Source: Leptospiraceae bacterium (GTDB taxonomy: Bacteria > Spirochaetota > Leptospiria > Leptospirales > Leptospiraceae). Taken from it: 64,000 nt of DNA. Numbering within the stretch: the first letter of the stretch is position 1; each line of letters opens with the position of its first letter. The position numbers and the translations under genes are program-made. The notes beneath the pieces were generated by a model, which saw only the letters and a program-made list of their open reading frames with translations, was not told the DNA's origin and did not search any database. Below are positions 10,312 to 19,939 of this stretch, piece by piece. Location: positions 248,001 through 312,000 of the forward strand of contig JADJFV010000005.1 of the NCBI GenBank assembly GCA_016708435.1. Direction: 5' to 3'.

Positions 10312-13300
10312 TTGTGTCCTGTATGCTCCGAGCCATTAAGCCTTGAAACAAACATTAATCGTGATAAACTAGTTCTTGGAAGGATGAGAGAATATCTTTC
10401 GAATTGGCAATCATCGGGTAAAGTCAGTAAGAAAGCAATCACAGAAATTGAAGATGCATTGGCAAATACTGATTTGCCGAAAAAAGAGCAAGCAAATCCA
10501 TCGTTTGGAATTATAAGCTTGTTCTTACAGTGGGTGCAAAGCCTAATCACAGTCTTCTTTGTCGGTATTGGCTCTCTCTTTGAGCCAATGATAGTAAAGC
10601 CCAAAGCGGCAAATCATAAATATTCACATTCCGGCAAAGAAATAGATTCTAGCTATGAGAATTTGACAGAAGGAATTCTTACTGAGGATAATAGTCGTAT
10701 ATCGGGGTTAGATAGTCTTTCCGAGATGGACGAAAAACCTAGACGTAGAAAAGGTAAATACAGCGTTGATCCATTTAAGGAAAGTATTAAAGAAGAGCCT
10801 GCGTTTGAAATCTGGTCAGGACTTCGTCCTTTATTTAATGAATACATCTGGTGGTTCATCGGATCTCTCTTAGTATTAACAGGCTCTATCATGGGAATCA
10901 GAGAAGCATGGCTTGTGCTTTCAGGGATTAATCGTCATTTGACAGTGCTAGGCGCAGTTGTCTTGTATCAATTTTTATTCACTGCACTCGGAGTATTTCT
11001 TGGGACTAGGTCAATTATTACGGGAAGACTTCTTTCGGTAATTTCTCTTCTATTGCTTCCCGTTTCATTTTCTGTAGTGTCTGATGTGCTTAGCGTAAAT
11101 ATAGTCCTAGGTCTTATAGCTCTTTTTATTTTAATGGGGCTTACTTCAGGTATCCTATCTATCATAGCTAAATTATTTCAGTTACGGGCTAAAGGTTTTA
11201 TTGTAGCCATATTGCCTTCCCTTGCCTTATTATCCATAGCTTCTTTAGTAGGTAGCAGTATAAATTTAATTCTACTCAGTTTCCTTCCTCTTTTGGTGGT
11301 TGGATATGTTGGAAGTAGAGTGATTCAGTCAAAGGTTTATAGCAAAGGATTATTCTTACTTTCTATTTATGCTGCCATTTCTGTATTGATTGTTTGTTTA
11401 AACCAAATTCCAATGGAAGGTAATCTACAGTTTGCCTTTGGGACTTTAGAACTAGGAATTCTTCTTCTCTGGATTTTAGGCTTATCCGCAATATTAGTTA
11501 CTGCATTCGGAACTCTGGGTAAAACAAACGAAACAAAGAGATTATATGTTGTTCTCGAAATATTCTTTTTAGCTGTTGCGCTAGCTATTTCCTCTGCGGG
11601 AGGAATGTTCATTTTAATTACTGCCAATACAACTCAATTCGTATTTGCAATTTTACGGGCGGTTTATATTACCTTGCCGCTTCTTTCTACTGTCCTTTTT
11701 TTAACGACGGTCGCCCGTCATGAAATGTCTATTCATCCATTCATGATATTGTCTATTTTCACTGGCTTCCTTTTTGGATACGAGATATTCCCAATGACTC
11801 ATTGGTCTTTTGCGTTTGCATCTTTTGTTCCCATTACAGGAATGTTTTTTCAAAAAAGACAATCCATTAGAATGCAAAAACTTTTAATCTTTTGGGGAAC
11901 CTTCGTTGGATTAATATCCTGTTCTATTCTATTAGCGATTACACTTCGTTTGCCACAAAATCAAAATATGGAAGTATTTCTACTGCTTCCGATTTTAGCT
12001 ACAGGACTTTATTATGGCTTCGTATCACACCAAGTAGGTGGCTGGTCAAGATCTGCGTTACATCTAACTGCATCCTTTGGTATATTTGTATTCATGAATA
12101 CGCTTCTTATTTATTTTTTGCCTAACAGCGAGTTGTTCTCAAGGATGGGAATTGCATTTGGTCTAATCAGCAGTATTTATTACCTTTTAGGAATTGAGTT
12201 TGAAAGAAGGCTTTTAAACAAAAAGGAGGGTTATGATTTTCAACCTTTTGATGATATTTCTCTTCTCGCCGGTGCACTTTCTTTTTTAAGTCTAGTATTT
12301 GTAACGAGCACTAGTTTTATTGAAAATTCAGTTGGTATAATTATTGGAATACTATTAATTATGCGCTCTTTTAGAGACAGGAGTAGTCTTACCTCCTTTA
12401 TAGGAGCCATGATACTTTCTCTTGCTGTTTTTCGATTAACATTAAATTCTTTTGATGTTATTAGCACGGCAAATGCTTCGTTAGCTGCTGCTTCCATCGC
12501 ATTAGGTGCGGGAGTTCTTTGTGTCCTATTTCCTAATTTTAGCCCAACACCTGTAATCGCGAGAAAGGTTTTTTATGTATTACGGTTACCATTTTCTGCG
12601 CATGGATTAGTGCTGATTCGAAATGGATTATCGGCTACTTCTCTCCTTTATGTTTTACATAGCATTGGATTGACCATTACATGGTTTGGAATTGTAGATC
12701 AACCAGAGAGAAATTTTGTTATTCTATCGGGAGTAATTCTTGCTATTGTTTTTGTCTTAGCCTTTTTTTCTCGAGCGTTCAATTCCTTTTATCTGCGAGG
12801 TTCAACTGTTTCGCTTGCACTTATTTTTGTATGTATTGGATTAGCTGCTGTCGCGAATCGAATCGGTAGACCTTTGTCGCCTAACGTTGTGGGACTTAAT
12901 CTTTCCCTTGGAATTATTGCACTTTGGATATTCTCGCGAGTCTTGTTTTTTACTGGTCAAAGAATTGCAGATTGGTTAGACAATTCTATACAGGGTAATT
13001 TTTATCATCATGTTCCTTTGACGGCAATGCTTTTGCTCGGTCTTGTTTTACTCCTAGATATTTTTCTTTTGCAACCTGCAAATATCTCTCGCTTTTTATA
13101 TATTACCCCGCCAACGTTTTTCATCGGAGCAGGACTCGCCGCTTTCTTCTATAGTCGTTCTATAAACACTGTAATTCCTTTACATATTTCTAGTGGGTTA
13201 ATGATTTTAGCCTCTGCATTAAGCTTTGCGCAAGAGGCTATTTTGGGAACAAAGTTAATTCCACTTGATTTACCCGGAAGTCGATGGGTTCCTGTCATTA

Positions 13301-15264
13301 CCGAACAAGCATCTAGGAGCGGAGATTGGTTAAATCCAATTTACTTTTTACCCCCGAATTTGAATCAGGCAATATTGATTATCCGCGCGACAACAGGGAT
13401 TGCATTCGCAGGTGCTATGTATGCTTTATTTGTATTGGTTCTACCATTGAGTGCACTTGGTGCAGCAATGCGAAAAATTATTTTTAAACGCGAAGACTAT
13501 CTCCCTTTACAATCTATTTTCGTAGCTTGGTCATTTATATGCATTGGAATGATTTCTATCATTGCTTTTCAATACGCATTTATTACACCTGCATGGATTG
13601 CACTATTGGCGAGCGCATTACTCATATTTGCCCGCTATTCTAGAGAAGGAAATGCTTCTTTCGCGATTAGTGGAATTCTAATTTTACATGGTATGGCGCA
13701 TCGGGACTCTATATATCCTGTTACGATTGGACCTGTATTTGCAGTCATTGCTCTTCTTATGGTTATTGCGGTGAAGCCATTTAGTTCTATTTCGAAGAAG
13801 CCTTATAGTAGAATTCTAGAAAGTTTTCATGCAGGAGCTTTTATTTATTCAGGAATAGGTATCATATACGCGCTTGCTAGTTTGTCTGCGGCTAGTTTCG
13901 ATAATGCGGTTCCCGGTTTAATTCTTGCTATGTTCTTAGGACTCGGCGGAGTATGGATGCAAACCTTTACCTTGGGGATTAGCTTATTTATTGGTTCTAT
14001 GTCTTTGTTTATTGGAGCATTTCAATGGATTGCGGGGCTTACAACGTTTGCCGCTATGGCGAGCGTGATTGTATTTGGTTTTTCAGGAATAACCTCCTTT
14101 CCTCTATTATGTGAGTATAGTTTTTGCTCGGAGGCTAATACTGTTAATTCCCTTCCGGGGATGATTCCTTACTTTGCACTTATACTTTCTATCGTGATAG
14201 GTTTGGCTAATTTCTGCTCTCTTCTTATAAGAAAGAAGCGTGAGGATTTTTCAATAGGTCTGCTTTATGGATCAGATGTTTTAATCTTAATGATTGGATT
14301 TTTGATTGCCATCTTTGTTCGATTGAACATTCCATCAGGTTTACTGTTTAATGAGTATGCTTTGATCTCTGCAATTCTTTTAGTGATTCTTATTTCTATT
14401 TTTACTTCTATTCTATATAAAAAACCGCGGCATATTTATTTTACCCAAACATCGATTGCTACTCTCTACATAGCTTTAAAGCCTGCTTTTCCTGAAGTCT
14501 TGACTCCTGAGGTTGATGCAATCGTAGCATTAGTCTTTGGTTTTATATTAACGGGGATAACAACGGTTGCACGTAGAGCTGAAATTCCTCCCTTACAAGA
14601 AAGCACTCGTCGTTTTGCTGCTATCATGCCTGTAGTGGCTGCGATGGTTCTACCTACAGAGTTTAATTATGGAAATGCAGGGATGGCAACTTTCTCTTCT
14701 GCATTGTATGCCGCCCTCGCAATCACTTCTTCTAATCGCATCTATGCAGTGCTTGCGGCAGTAGCGGCTAATCTCGCTATATTCACTGCTATTATGGCGT
14801 CTAACGTTCAAGGACTTGAAGTTTACTTGGCACCGGTGGGACTTTTTACTTTATTTCTAGGACATATTTATAAAGAAAATCTAACGGAACAAGCAAGAAA
14901 GATCATTCGTATTGGAGGAGGCTTACTTCTCTATTTACCTGCCGCTGTAAATATTAGTTTTGAAATGGGGCGTGCGTCAGACGCAATGTATGCTGTTGTA
15001 TTTGGAATGCTCTGTCTTTTAGGAATCTCTGCTGGAATGATTTTTCAGATTCGCTCTTATTTATTTATGGGAGTAAGCTTTTTTACGCTCAATCTTGCTG
15101 CTAATCTTTTGCAAACAGGACTTAGAGATCAGCGCATGGGATTTATTCTTTTATCTTTTGCAGGGCTATTCATTATTGGTAGTCTAGTTTTTTATACTTT
15201 GAAGAATAATCAGATTCTAGGTTTTGTAGAGAAAACACAAAAGAAACTGGCTAAATGGGAATAA
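10312..15264 (+). CDS. Giant polytopic membrane protein, unknown function
   Basis: The 1,650-residue product is almost entirely hydrophobic helices from about residue 165 onward, several dozen in all, after a charged cytoplasmic N-terminus. I recognise no transporter or enzyme motif. The first usable start in frame is TTG at 10312, just after CDSCGFVGRL and within a CPVC pair, which suggests that an N-terminal zinc ribbon has been cut. An ATG at 10228 (MIC) is in the same frame but meets a TAA at 10282, and the intervening bases read as ribbon-like sequence (FPLCGR) in another frame. Two compensating indels near 10240-10285 would restore a CxxC..CxxC ribbon. The gene ends before an intrinsic terminator and faces the LruC-domain gene. 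Confidence 0.72.
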   Translation: MCPVCSEPLSLETNINRDKLVLGRMREYLSNWQSSGKVSKKAITEIEDALANTDLPKKEQANPSFGIISLFLQWVQSLITVFFVGIGSLFEPMIVKPKAANHKYSHSGKEIDSSYENLTEGILTEDNSRISGLDSLSEMDEKPRRRKGKYSVDPFKESIKEEPAFEIWSGLRPLFNEYIWWFIGSLLVLTGSIMGIREAWLVLSGINRHLTVLGAVVLYQFLFTALGVFLGTRSIITGRLLSVISLLLLPVSFSVVSDVLSVNIVLGLIALFILMGLTSGILSIIAKLFQLRAKGFIVAILPSLALLSIASLVGSSINLILLSFLPLLVVGYVGSRVIQSKVYSKGLFLLSIYAAISVLIVCLNQIPMEGNLQFAFGTLELGILLLWILGLSAILVTAFGTLGKTNETKRLYVVLEIFFLAVALAISSAGGMFILITANTTQFVFAILRAVYITLPLLSTVLFLTTVARHEMSIHPFMILSIFTGFLFGYEIFPMTHWSFAFASFVPITGMFFQKRQSIRMQKLLIFWGTFVGLISCSILLAITLRLPQNQNMEVFLLLPILATGLYYGFVSHQVGGWSRSALHLTASFGIFVFMNTLLIYFLPNSELFSRMGIAFGLISSIYYLLGIEFERRLLNKKEGYDFQPFDDISLLAGALSFLSLVFVTSTSFIENSVGIIIGILLIMRSFRDRSSLTSFIGAMILSLAVFRLTLNSFDVISTANASLAAASIALGAGVLCVLFPNFSPTPVIARKVFYVLRLPFSAHGLVLIRNGLSATSLLYVLHSIGLTITWFGIVDQPERNFVILSGVILAIVFVLAFFSRAFNSFYLRGSTVSLALIFVCIGLAAVANRIGRPLSPNVVGLNLSLGIIALWIFSRVLFFTGQRIADWLDNSIQGNFYHHVPLTAMLLLGLVLLLDIFLLQPANISRFLYITPPTFFIGAGLAAFFYSRSINTVIPLHISSGLMILASALSFAQEAILGTKLIPLDLPGSRWVPVITEQASRSGDWLNPIYFLPPNLNQAILIIRATTGIAFAGAMYALFVLVLPLSALGAAMRKIIFKREDYLPLQSIFVAWSFICIGMISIIAFQYAFITPAWIALLASALLIFARYSREGNASFAISGILILHGMAHRDSIYPVTIGPVFAVIALLMVIAVKPFSSISKKPYSRILESFHAGAFIYSGIGIIYALASLSAASFDNAVPGLILAMFLGLGGVWMQTFTLGISLFIGSMSLFIGAFQWIAGLTTFAAMASVIVFGFSGITSFPLLCEYSFCSEANTVNSLPGMIPYFALILSIVIGLANFCSLLIRKKREDFSIGLLYGSDVLILMIGFLIAIFVRLNIPSGLLFNEYALISAILLVILISIFTSILYKKPRHIYFTQTSIATLYIALKPAFPEVLTPEVDAIVALVFGFILTGITTVARRAEIPPLQESTRRFAAIMPVVAAMVLPTEFNYGNAGMATFSSALYAALAITSSNRIYAVLAAVAANLAIFTAIMASNVQGLEVYLAPVGLFTLFLGHIYKENLTEQARKIIRIGGGLLLYLPAAVNISFEMGRASDAMYAVVFGMLCLLGISAGMIFQIRSYLFMGVSFFTLNLAANLLQTGLRDQRMGFILLSFAGLFIIGSLVFYTLKNNQILGFVEKTQKKLAKWE

Positions 15265-15275
15265 AGATTAATTAA

Positions 15276-15428
15276 AGATTACCACCGATGAACACCGAGA
15301 GCACCGATAAAGGATGCGATAGGTCTTTAATATTTATCATTTGGCTTGAATCCAAATGATTTTTTTCATTCTCTTATCGGTGTTCATTCCACCCTTCGCT
15401 TCATATATTCGCGACCTTCGCCTTCACC
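15276..15428. repeat. Dispersed intergenic repeat copy between convergent genes
   Basis: The left part (accaccgatgaacaccgag) and the right part (cttatcggtgttcatt) form an inverted repeat around a terminator hairpin. The right edge (cccttcgct..gcgaccttcgcc) is also found near 42,900 and 45,710. A fragment of the left part is found at 22,727. This is a member of a dispersed intergenic repeat family. Confidence 0.6.
15336..15366 (+). terminator. Intrinsic terminator of the giant membrane protein gene
   Basis: A perfect 9-bp stem (ATCATTTGG/CCAAATGAT) with a 7-base loop is followed immediately by six T residues. It lies 71 bp after the stop codon of the membrane protein gene, in the convergent intergenic space. 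Confidence 0.75.
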
Positions 15429-15461
15429 TAGTAATCAGTTCTTTTTAATTTATAGAGGGAC

Positions 15462-15495
15462 AACATGGTGAGTCAATGCATTGGCTCACCATGTT
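15462..15495. repeat. 34-bp near-perfect palindrome beside the LruC-domain gene stop
   Basis: The arms AACATGGTGAG-T-CAATG and CATTG-G-CTCACCATGTT pair over 17 bp with one T/G mismatch and no loop. The palindrome sits six bases beyond the stop codon of the minus-strand LruC-domain gene. It may help to terminate or stabilise that transcript, although no T run follows on that strand. Confidence 0.55.
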
Positions 15496-15501
15496 TTCAA
15501 A

Positions 15502-17064
15502 TTATGCTGATTTTAATTTCTTGCGAAGGATTATGCCCATGGAAATACCAAAGACGGCAAGAGATATAGCAATGAAAAGATTTGTATTTGACTCAGTTCC
15601 TTTTAAGTAAGCAAGTAAATTGCTTGGCTCAGAAGGAAGAGGATAAACTTTACCACTTGTTACTGTTGTATACCAATCCTTGTCGTTCACTCCTTTTGAT
15701 GTTGCCCAAGAGTTAAATCGTGAGTAACCGGTAACACTTGCATTTCTAATATCTTGTCTCTCTAAAGGCCAAGCCCAAACGCCCGGAACCATGATTGCCC
15801 AAGGAAATCCATTTGAGTCCATATACAGATCTTTGCCTTCTGCATCAAAGTATCTTCCAGGAAAGAAAATATTTTGGTTTGTGTTGATGACTTGCAGATA
15901 AATATTGTAAGGCGCAGAACCGACTACACTTCTTGCTACTGGTGTATTAAAAATAACCTTGATCTTTGATACATGACCTGGCGCATAAGTTTGATTTAAC
16001 TCAACGTTTTGGGAGCTAATTGTATTTGCACTGTTACCAAGTATTGTTAAACCTGCGTCTAGCTGAGCACTTGTTGGGGTAAATATCGTTAGTCCAGTGT
16101 TATTTGGAACGCCTGCTGCATCTGTAATTGTGCTTTCGAAGGAAATGTTTACAGTATTTGGAAATAGAAGATTCAGTTTATGACGATAACCTGCACCTCT
16201 GGCTACGTGCTGGTATGCTCCACGCACTTCTACAATTTGACCCTGTGCATTCAAATCTTCTTCATTGTAAAATTGGACTACATAGTCATTTAAATCTGCA
16301 TCCCCTGCGTTCGGATATAAATCTTCAAAGGAAATTGTATTTACACCAGTTGCAGGAAAACGAATCTTCGTAGCTTTTTTAGGATCATCCGGATAAAAAT
16401 CATGTTGGTCGTCAATTCCATCTCCATCTCTATCAGCGATTTGTGTTCCATTGCCGGTTGGATTAGAAATTGGAAGTGTAACATTTCCAATAGAACTAAT
16501 TGGTTGATTCGTTGAAGTTCCATTTGTAGTGACTGGGACTTGCAGTGGAACAACTACAGGCTGACTTGTCGAGCCTCCTGATGTTATTGTTACATTTACT
16601 TGAGTCGTTGTGCTAGGAACTGTTACGCTACCTGTAACATTTCCACTTGCATCAGTGACTTGTTGTAATAGCACATTATTCTCTGTTGGATTTGTAATCG
16701 TGACAGTGGCTGGACTTACAGGATTACCCTGATTATCCGTAACGGTCATATTAACTGGAATAGTTGTATTTGTTTGGTAGGTAAATGGTGTGTTGCCGCT
16801 AGGATTGACTGTAACCGTAGCACTGGGTTGTGCATCAGCTAAAGTTGTCGCGGTAGAGGTAGAACTTGGTATGCTCACAGTAGCAACGCTTGCAGGATTA
16901 TTTGTGTTAGCCGTATTCGCGCTATTACCTGTAGTTCCTACACTCGTAGTTGTTGGTGCTGACTCTTGAGCAAGACTTTGAATTGGAATGAGTTGTTTTT
17001 TCTTTTGATCGCAACCTACTAGGGCGATAGCCAAAACGAATACTATTGAAAGAATTTGTTTCAT
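15502..17064 (-). CDS. LruC-domain lipoprotein
   Basis: The 520-residue protein starts with a lipoprotein signal (hydrophobic core then LVGC, acylated Cys18). Residues 30-120 are Ser/Thr/Asn-rich and low in complexity. An Ig-like or carboxypeptidase-regulatory-like domain follows near 100-180 (PVSPATVTITNPTEN). A calcium-binding-type segment DRDGDGIDDQHDFYPDDP sits near 210-228. The C-terminal half matches the LruC domain (DUF4842), with SFEDLYPNAGDADLNDYV. A final hydrophobic helix plus KKLKSA tail resembles a membrane or sorting anchor. It is an exported envelope or surface protein. LruC itself was named from Leptospira uveitis-associated antigens, but orthology to that protein is not claimed. 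The start is preceded by GGAGGAT about 7 bases upstream on the minus strand. Confidence 0.8.
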   Translation of the reverse strand: MKQILSIVFVLAIALVGCDQKKKQLIPIQSLAQESAPTTTSVGTTGNSANTANTNNPASVATVSIPSSTSTATTLADAQPSATVTVNPSGNTPFTYQTNTTIPVNMTVTDNQGNPVSPATVTITNPTENNVLLQQVTDASGNVTGSVTVPSTTTQVNVTITSGGSTSQPVVVPLQVPVTTNGTSTNQPISSIGNVTLPISNPTGNGTQIADRDGDGIDDQHDFYPDDPKKATKIRFPATGVNTISFEDLYPNAGDADLNDYVVQFYNEEDLNAQGQIVEVRGAYQHVARGAGYRHKLNLLFPNTVNISFESTITDAAGVPNNTGLTIFTPTSAQLDAGLTILGNSANTISSQNVELNQTYAPGHVSKIKVIFNTPVARSVVGSAPYNIYLQVINTNQNIFFPGRYFDAEGKDLYMDSNGFPWAIMVPGVWAWPLERQDIRNASVTGYSRFNSWATSKGVNDKDWYTTVTSGKVYPLPSEPSNLLAYLKGTESNTNLFIAISLAVFGISMGIILRKKLKSA

Positions 17065-17141
17065 ATTGATCCTCCACGGGGATTTTTTTCCATCTTTGTA
17101 TATATGGACTAGAAATTAAAGTAAAAACTGTCAAAAAGTAA

Positions 17142-19007
17142 TTAACTTGAGGATTTTCGTCGTTTGCGATACTTTGAGTGTTGAGAAATTTTTGGACTAG
17201 TGATTGGGGAAGGGAGCATACTTATCTTATCTTCTAGGATTTTATTTTTTTGCTGTTCAATTTTTAATTGATCTTCGATTTCTTGCATTCTGTTTTTCAA
17301 AAGTCGTTCCGAATATCCGATTCTAGTAGCGAGAGTTTGAATCAGTTTCAATGAAAAGTCGGGATTACTTTTTATAAGAGCTTCCAGGTTATCACCATCT
17401 GCTGTTGCCACTACACAGTTTGTCATGCAGACTGCGCTTGCTGATCTTGGTTGATTTCCGAGGATGGACATCTCTCCAAAAATTTCTCCAGCTTCTACAA
17501 ATCCTAAACTAATTTTCTCTCCTGCCTCTGTGTGCTTACATACTTCAATACTTCCCTTTTTTAGGAGATAGAATTTTTTTCCAGTTTCGCCTTCTTTGAA
17601 AAGAATGGTTCCGGCGGTATAATAGTTATTATGCTCCATCACAGTTGATTCTTTTACAAATAGTTTTCTAATCTTCTTAAAGCCTGGAAATTTGAGATTG
17701 TATAAAATTCCTTTTCCTAATTTGTAAAGTTCATATTGAAATAGAAAACGATGAAAGCCTTTCGGGAGTGTTTCAAATCGAACGATACTTCCCATCGGTC
17801 GCTCAAAGTCTTCGTGGTTATCCCAAATCACAGTTCCTTTAATTGTAGGAGATTTAAAATCAGAATATAGATAAGAAATTTCTAATTTGTGTCCAATCTC
17901 GAGTGTATCAAAAGTCCTAAGAAAACTATTAAATGAAGTCACATCGGAGCCAACCATTGACTTTGTATCGAGACCCTTTTCTACGTTTACTTCCATGATG
18001 ATAGGAATGCTAATGATACTGTTTTTGAAATATTCTGGATTGATTGCGCCTAGTAAAAATAAATTAAATCCAAGCACGATGGGGTAAATGGCAAACAGTG
18101 TAATCATTTCAAAATCGTTCAGTTTTAAATCAAAAATATAAATGAGTTGAGCTTGAAAAAGATAAAAAACTACAGAGACTAACAGCAACAATCCGATGGC
18201 GATTCCTCTTTTGACACCAATTGAAATAGAAAAGAAAGGAACAAATTCGGCATTCTTTTTTCCCATTGAGCGGATAATCCATCTTTCATACTGAGGTTGT
18301 AGTTGGATTGCCTCCCAGTCTTCAAGGGAAATATTTTGTTTTTCTAATTCACTCGTATGGGGTAGTGCGAGTGCACGAGCCATTAAGTATTCCAATGCAA
18401 GAATTAAAAAAACCAATTCCGGACCAATCACATACGTAATTTCATTTCCAATCAAAAGACAGGAATCATAAATCCCGTGAAACAAAAGTGGAATGGTATA
18501 AGCATAAATTAAATTGCTAGTTCTATTCTTGGTCGTGTAGTAAGCCTGTCTTAGCGCGAGGTAATAGGCTATTATCCCACAGGTAGTAATATGCAGTGGA
18601 ACAGAAGTAAACATCCGCAAAAAAATCATGGAGGAATTTGTTTGGATGGCGTAGAAAATATTTTCTAAAGCAGAAAAACCAATTCCTAAAAACATTCCAA
18701 AGCAAACACTCTCATTGACATTGAGCTTGGAATATTGTTTTTTAAAAAGAAAAAACAAAAACAAAAATGCAGTTGTTTTCTCGAAGAGTGCTGCATTGAT
18801 GAAGCCTGTAAGAATCTTGGTATCGCTCTCAAAAAAATCATCCAACCAAGGAAATACTAGGAGTAGTAATGCTGCTTGCAGGACACCATATAAAAAAGCG
18901 TCTAGGAAAACGCTAAACCGAGAGTTCTTGAGAAAATGCCTCTGATATAAAAGAATAAAAAGAGGAATAGGTAATAAAGAGAGAAAAAGTTTTTCAATTG
19001 AAAGCAA
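17142..19007 (-). CDS. PrsW-like intramembrane protease fused to PilZ-like and cyclic-nucleotide-binding domains
   Basis: The 621-residue protein begins with about eight membrane helices carrying PrsW-family patterns: ALFEKTTAF near residue 94, GFSALENIFYA, PLHITTCGI and LFHGIYDSC. These supply the Glu and His positions of this glutamic-type intramembrane protease family, although the first motif has one Glu where EE is usual. Two further helices precede a PilZ-like domain near 345-425 (VIWDNHEDFERPMGSIVRF), which lacks an obvious RxxxR motif. Residues 450-575 form a cNMP-binding domain with the phosphate cassette FGEMSILGNQPRSASA, whose Arg is the cAMP-contacting residue. A coiled, basic C-terminus ends the protein. 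This suggests membrane proteolysis gated by cAMP. A small lipoprotein gene lies 11 bp upstream in the same operon. Confidence 0.78.
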   Translation of the reverse strand: MLSIEKLFLSLLPIPLFILLYQRHFLKNSRFSVFLDAFLYGVLQAALLLLVFPWLDDFFESDTKILTGFINAALFEKTTAFLFLFFLFKKQYSKLNVNESVCFGMFLGIGFSALENIFYAIQTNSSMIFLRMFTSVPLHITTCGIIAYYLALRQAYYTTKNRTSNLIYAYTIPLLFHGIYDSCLLIGNEITYVIGPELVFLILALEYLMARALALPHTSELEKQNISLEDWEAIQLQPQYERWIIRSMGKKNAEFVPFFSISIGVKRGIAIGLLLLVSVVFYLFQAQLIYIFDLKLNDFEMITLFAIYPIVLGFNLFLLGAINPEYFKNSIISIPIIMEVNVEKGLDTKSMVGSDVTSFNSFLRTFDTLEIGHKLEISYLYSDFKSPTIKGTVIWDNHEDFERPMGSIVRFETLPKGFHRFLFQYELYKLGKGILYNLKFPGFKKIRKLFVKESTVMEHNNYYTAGTILFKEGETGKKFYLLKKGSIEVCKHTEAGEKISLGFVEAGEIFGEMSILGNQPRSASAVCMTNCVVATADGDNLEALIKSNPDFSLKLIQTLATRIGYSERLLKNRMQEIEDQLKIEQQKNKILEDKISMLPSPITSPKISQHSKYRKRRKSSS

Positions 19008-19018
19008 CTAATAGTCCT

Positions 19019-19213
19019 TTACCTTTTTCGAACCGGTTTTTTGACTTCTTCTTTCAAATCGCGCTCGCGGATTTCTCGAATGGGCTCAGCCTCAGCTCTG
19101 AGTTCTTCTTCTAAAATATCATCCGGCTGCTCTTCTTTCACTTCCTGTGAACTGCAAGCTGAGAATTGAAGGGAAATAACGATTAGGATTAAGTAATATA
19201 GTATTTTTTTCAT
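19019..19213 (-). CDS. Small lipoprotein
   Basis: The 64-residue product has a basic start, a hydrophobic stretch and the lipobox LQFSAC, leaving a mature peptide of about 44 residues that is very rich in Glu, Arg and Lys. I recognise no domain. It precedes the PrsW-PilZ-cNMP gene by 11 bp, so both are probably on one transcript and the lipoprotein could be a partner. The signal peptide and tight spacing support it as a real gene. Confidence 0.6.
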   Translation of the reverse strand: MKKILYYLILIVISLQFSACSSQEVKEEQPDDILEEELRAEAEPIREIRERDLKEEVKKPVRKR

Positions 19214-19468
19214 AATTTATGGGATAAGAATAATAGAATGCTTTAAAATATGCAAGTGATATTTTTTGACTAGTCTTGTTTCTTGGCTTTCCGTAAAGTC
19301 GTTGCCATCGAGGCAAGGAGGCACAGAGAATGGCAGTTTATCATTAGTTAGTCTTTGTTTTTTTATCTTTTTATTTGCTTTTTTTGAATTGAATTAAGCT
19401 ATTAGTAAAATCATTGCACATAAACTTAGGTTGAATTAGTTTAAAAAATAATTAGGAGTGTGGTGTCT

Positions 19469-19936
19469 ATGTTAAACAAACTTTGGTTTGCTCTTTGTGT
19501 TTTTATCTTGAGCGTTTCTATATCTGCTGAGGTGCCGGTCGAAGTGCATGTAAAAAATTTATCATCTGGATCGGATTCAGATAAAATTTCTGCATGTCAT
19601 TTTCTTGGAAAAGAAAAACAAGAGTCAAAATATCTATCTGAAATACAAGAGGTTCTTAAGACAACCGACAATTCGCGAGTAGCCGTAGCCTGCGCGAATG
19701 CGCTCGGGTATATCCAAGAAAAAGGAAGTTCTACTACTGCTCTCAAAAATAAAATCATGTCTGAATCGAATTCCGATGTGGTCTATGCCTGTCTTGCTTC
19801 CATTGTGAATATCGCAATCAAAAATGGATACGAGGCAGATGCAAAGTCAGCAGTGCAATACTCGGATATCAATCACAGAAGTGATGAATTTGTTGCTGAT
19901 TTAATTGACAGAATCAAGAAAAAGTTCAAAGAGTAA
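19469..19936 (+). CDS. Secreted HEAT-repeat-like protein
   Basis: The start chosen is ATG 19469, which lies 10 bases after an AGGAG site. A GTG at 19460 is too close to that site. The roughly 155-residue product has a signal peptide ending near SISAE. The mature part is built of short alpha-helical pairs of HEAT type (VAVACANALGYIQE, VVYACLASIVNIA). It is probably a periplasmic or envelope scaffold. It is followed three bases later by the MoeB/ThiF-type gene, which suggests co-transcription without an obvious functional link. Confidence 0.65.
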   Translation: MLNKLWFALCVFILSVSISAEVPVEVHVKNLSSGSDSDKISACHFLGKEKQESKYLSEIQEVLKTTDNSRVAVACANALGYIQEKGSSTTALKNKIMSESNSDVVYACLASIVNIAIKNGYEADAKSAVQYSDINHRSDEFVADLIDRIKKKFKE

Positions 19937-19939
19937 TCC

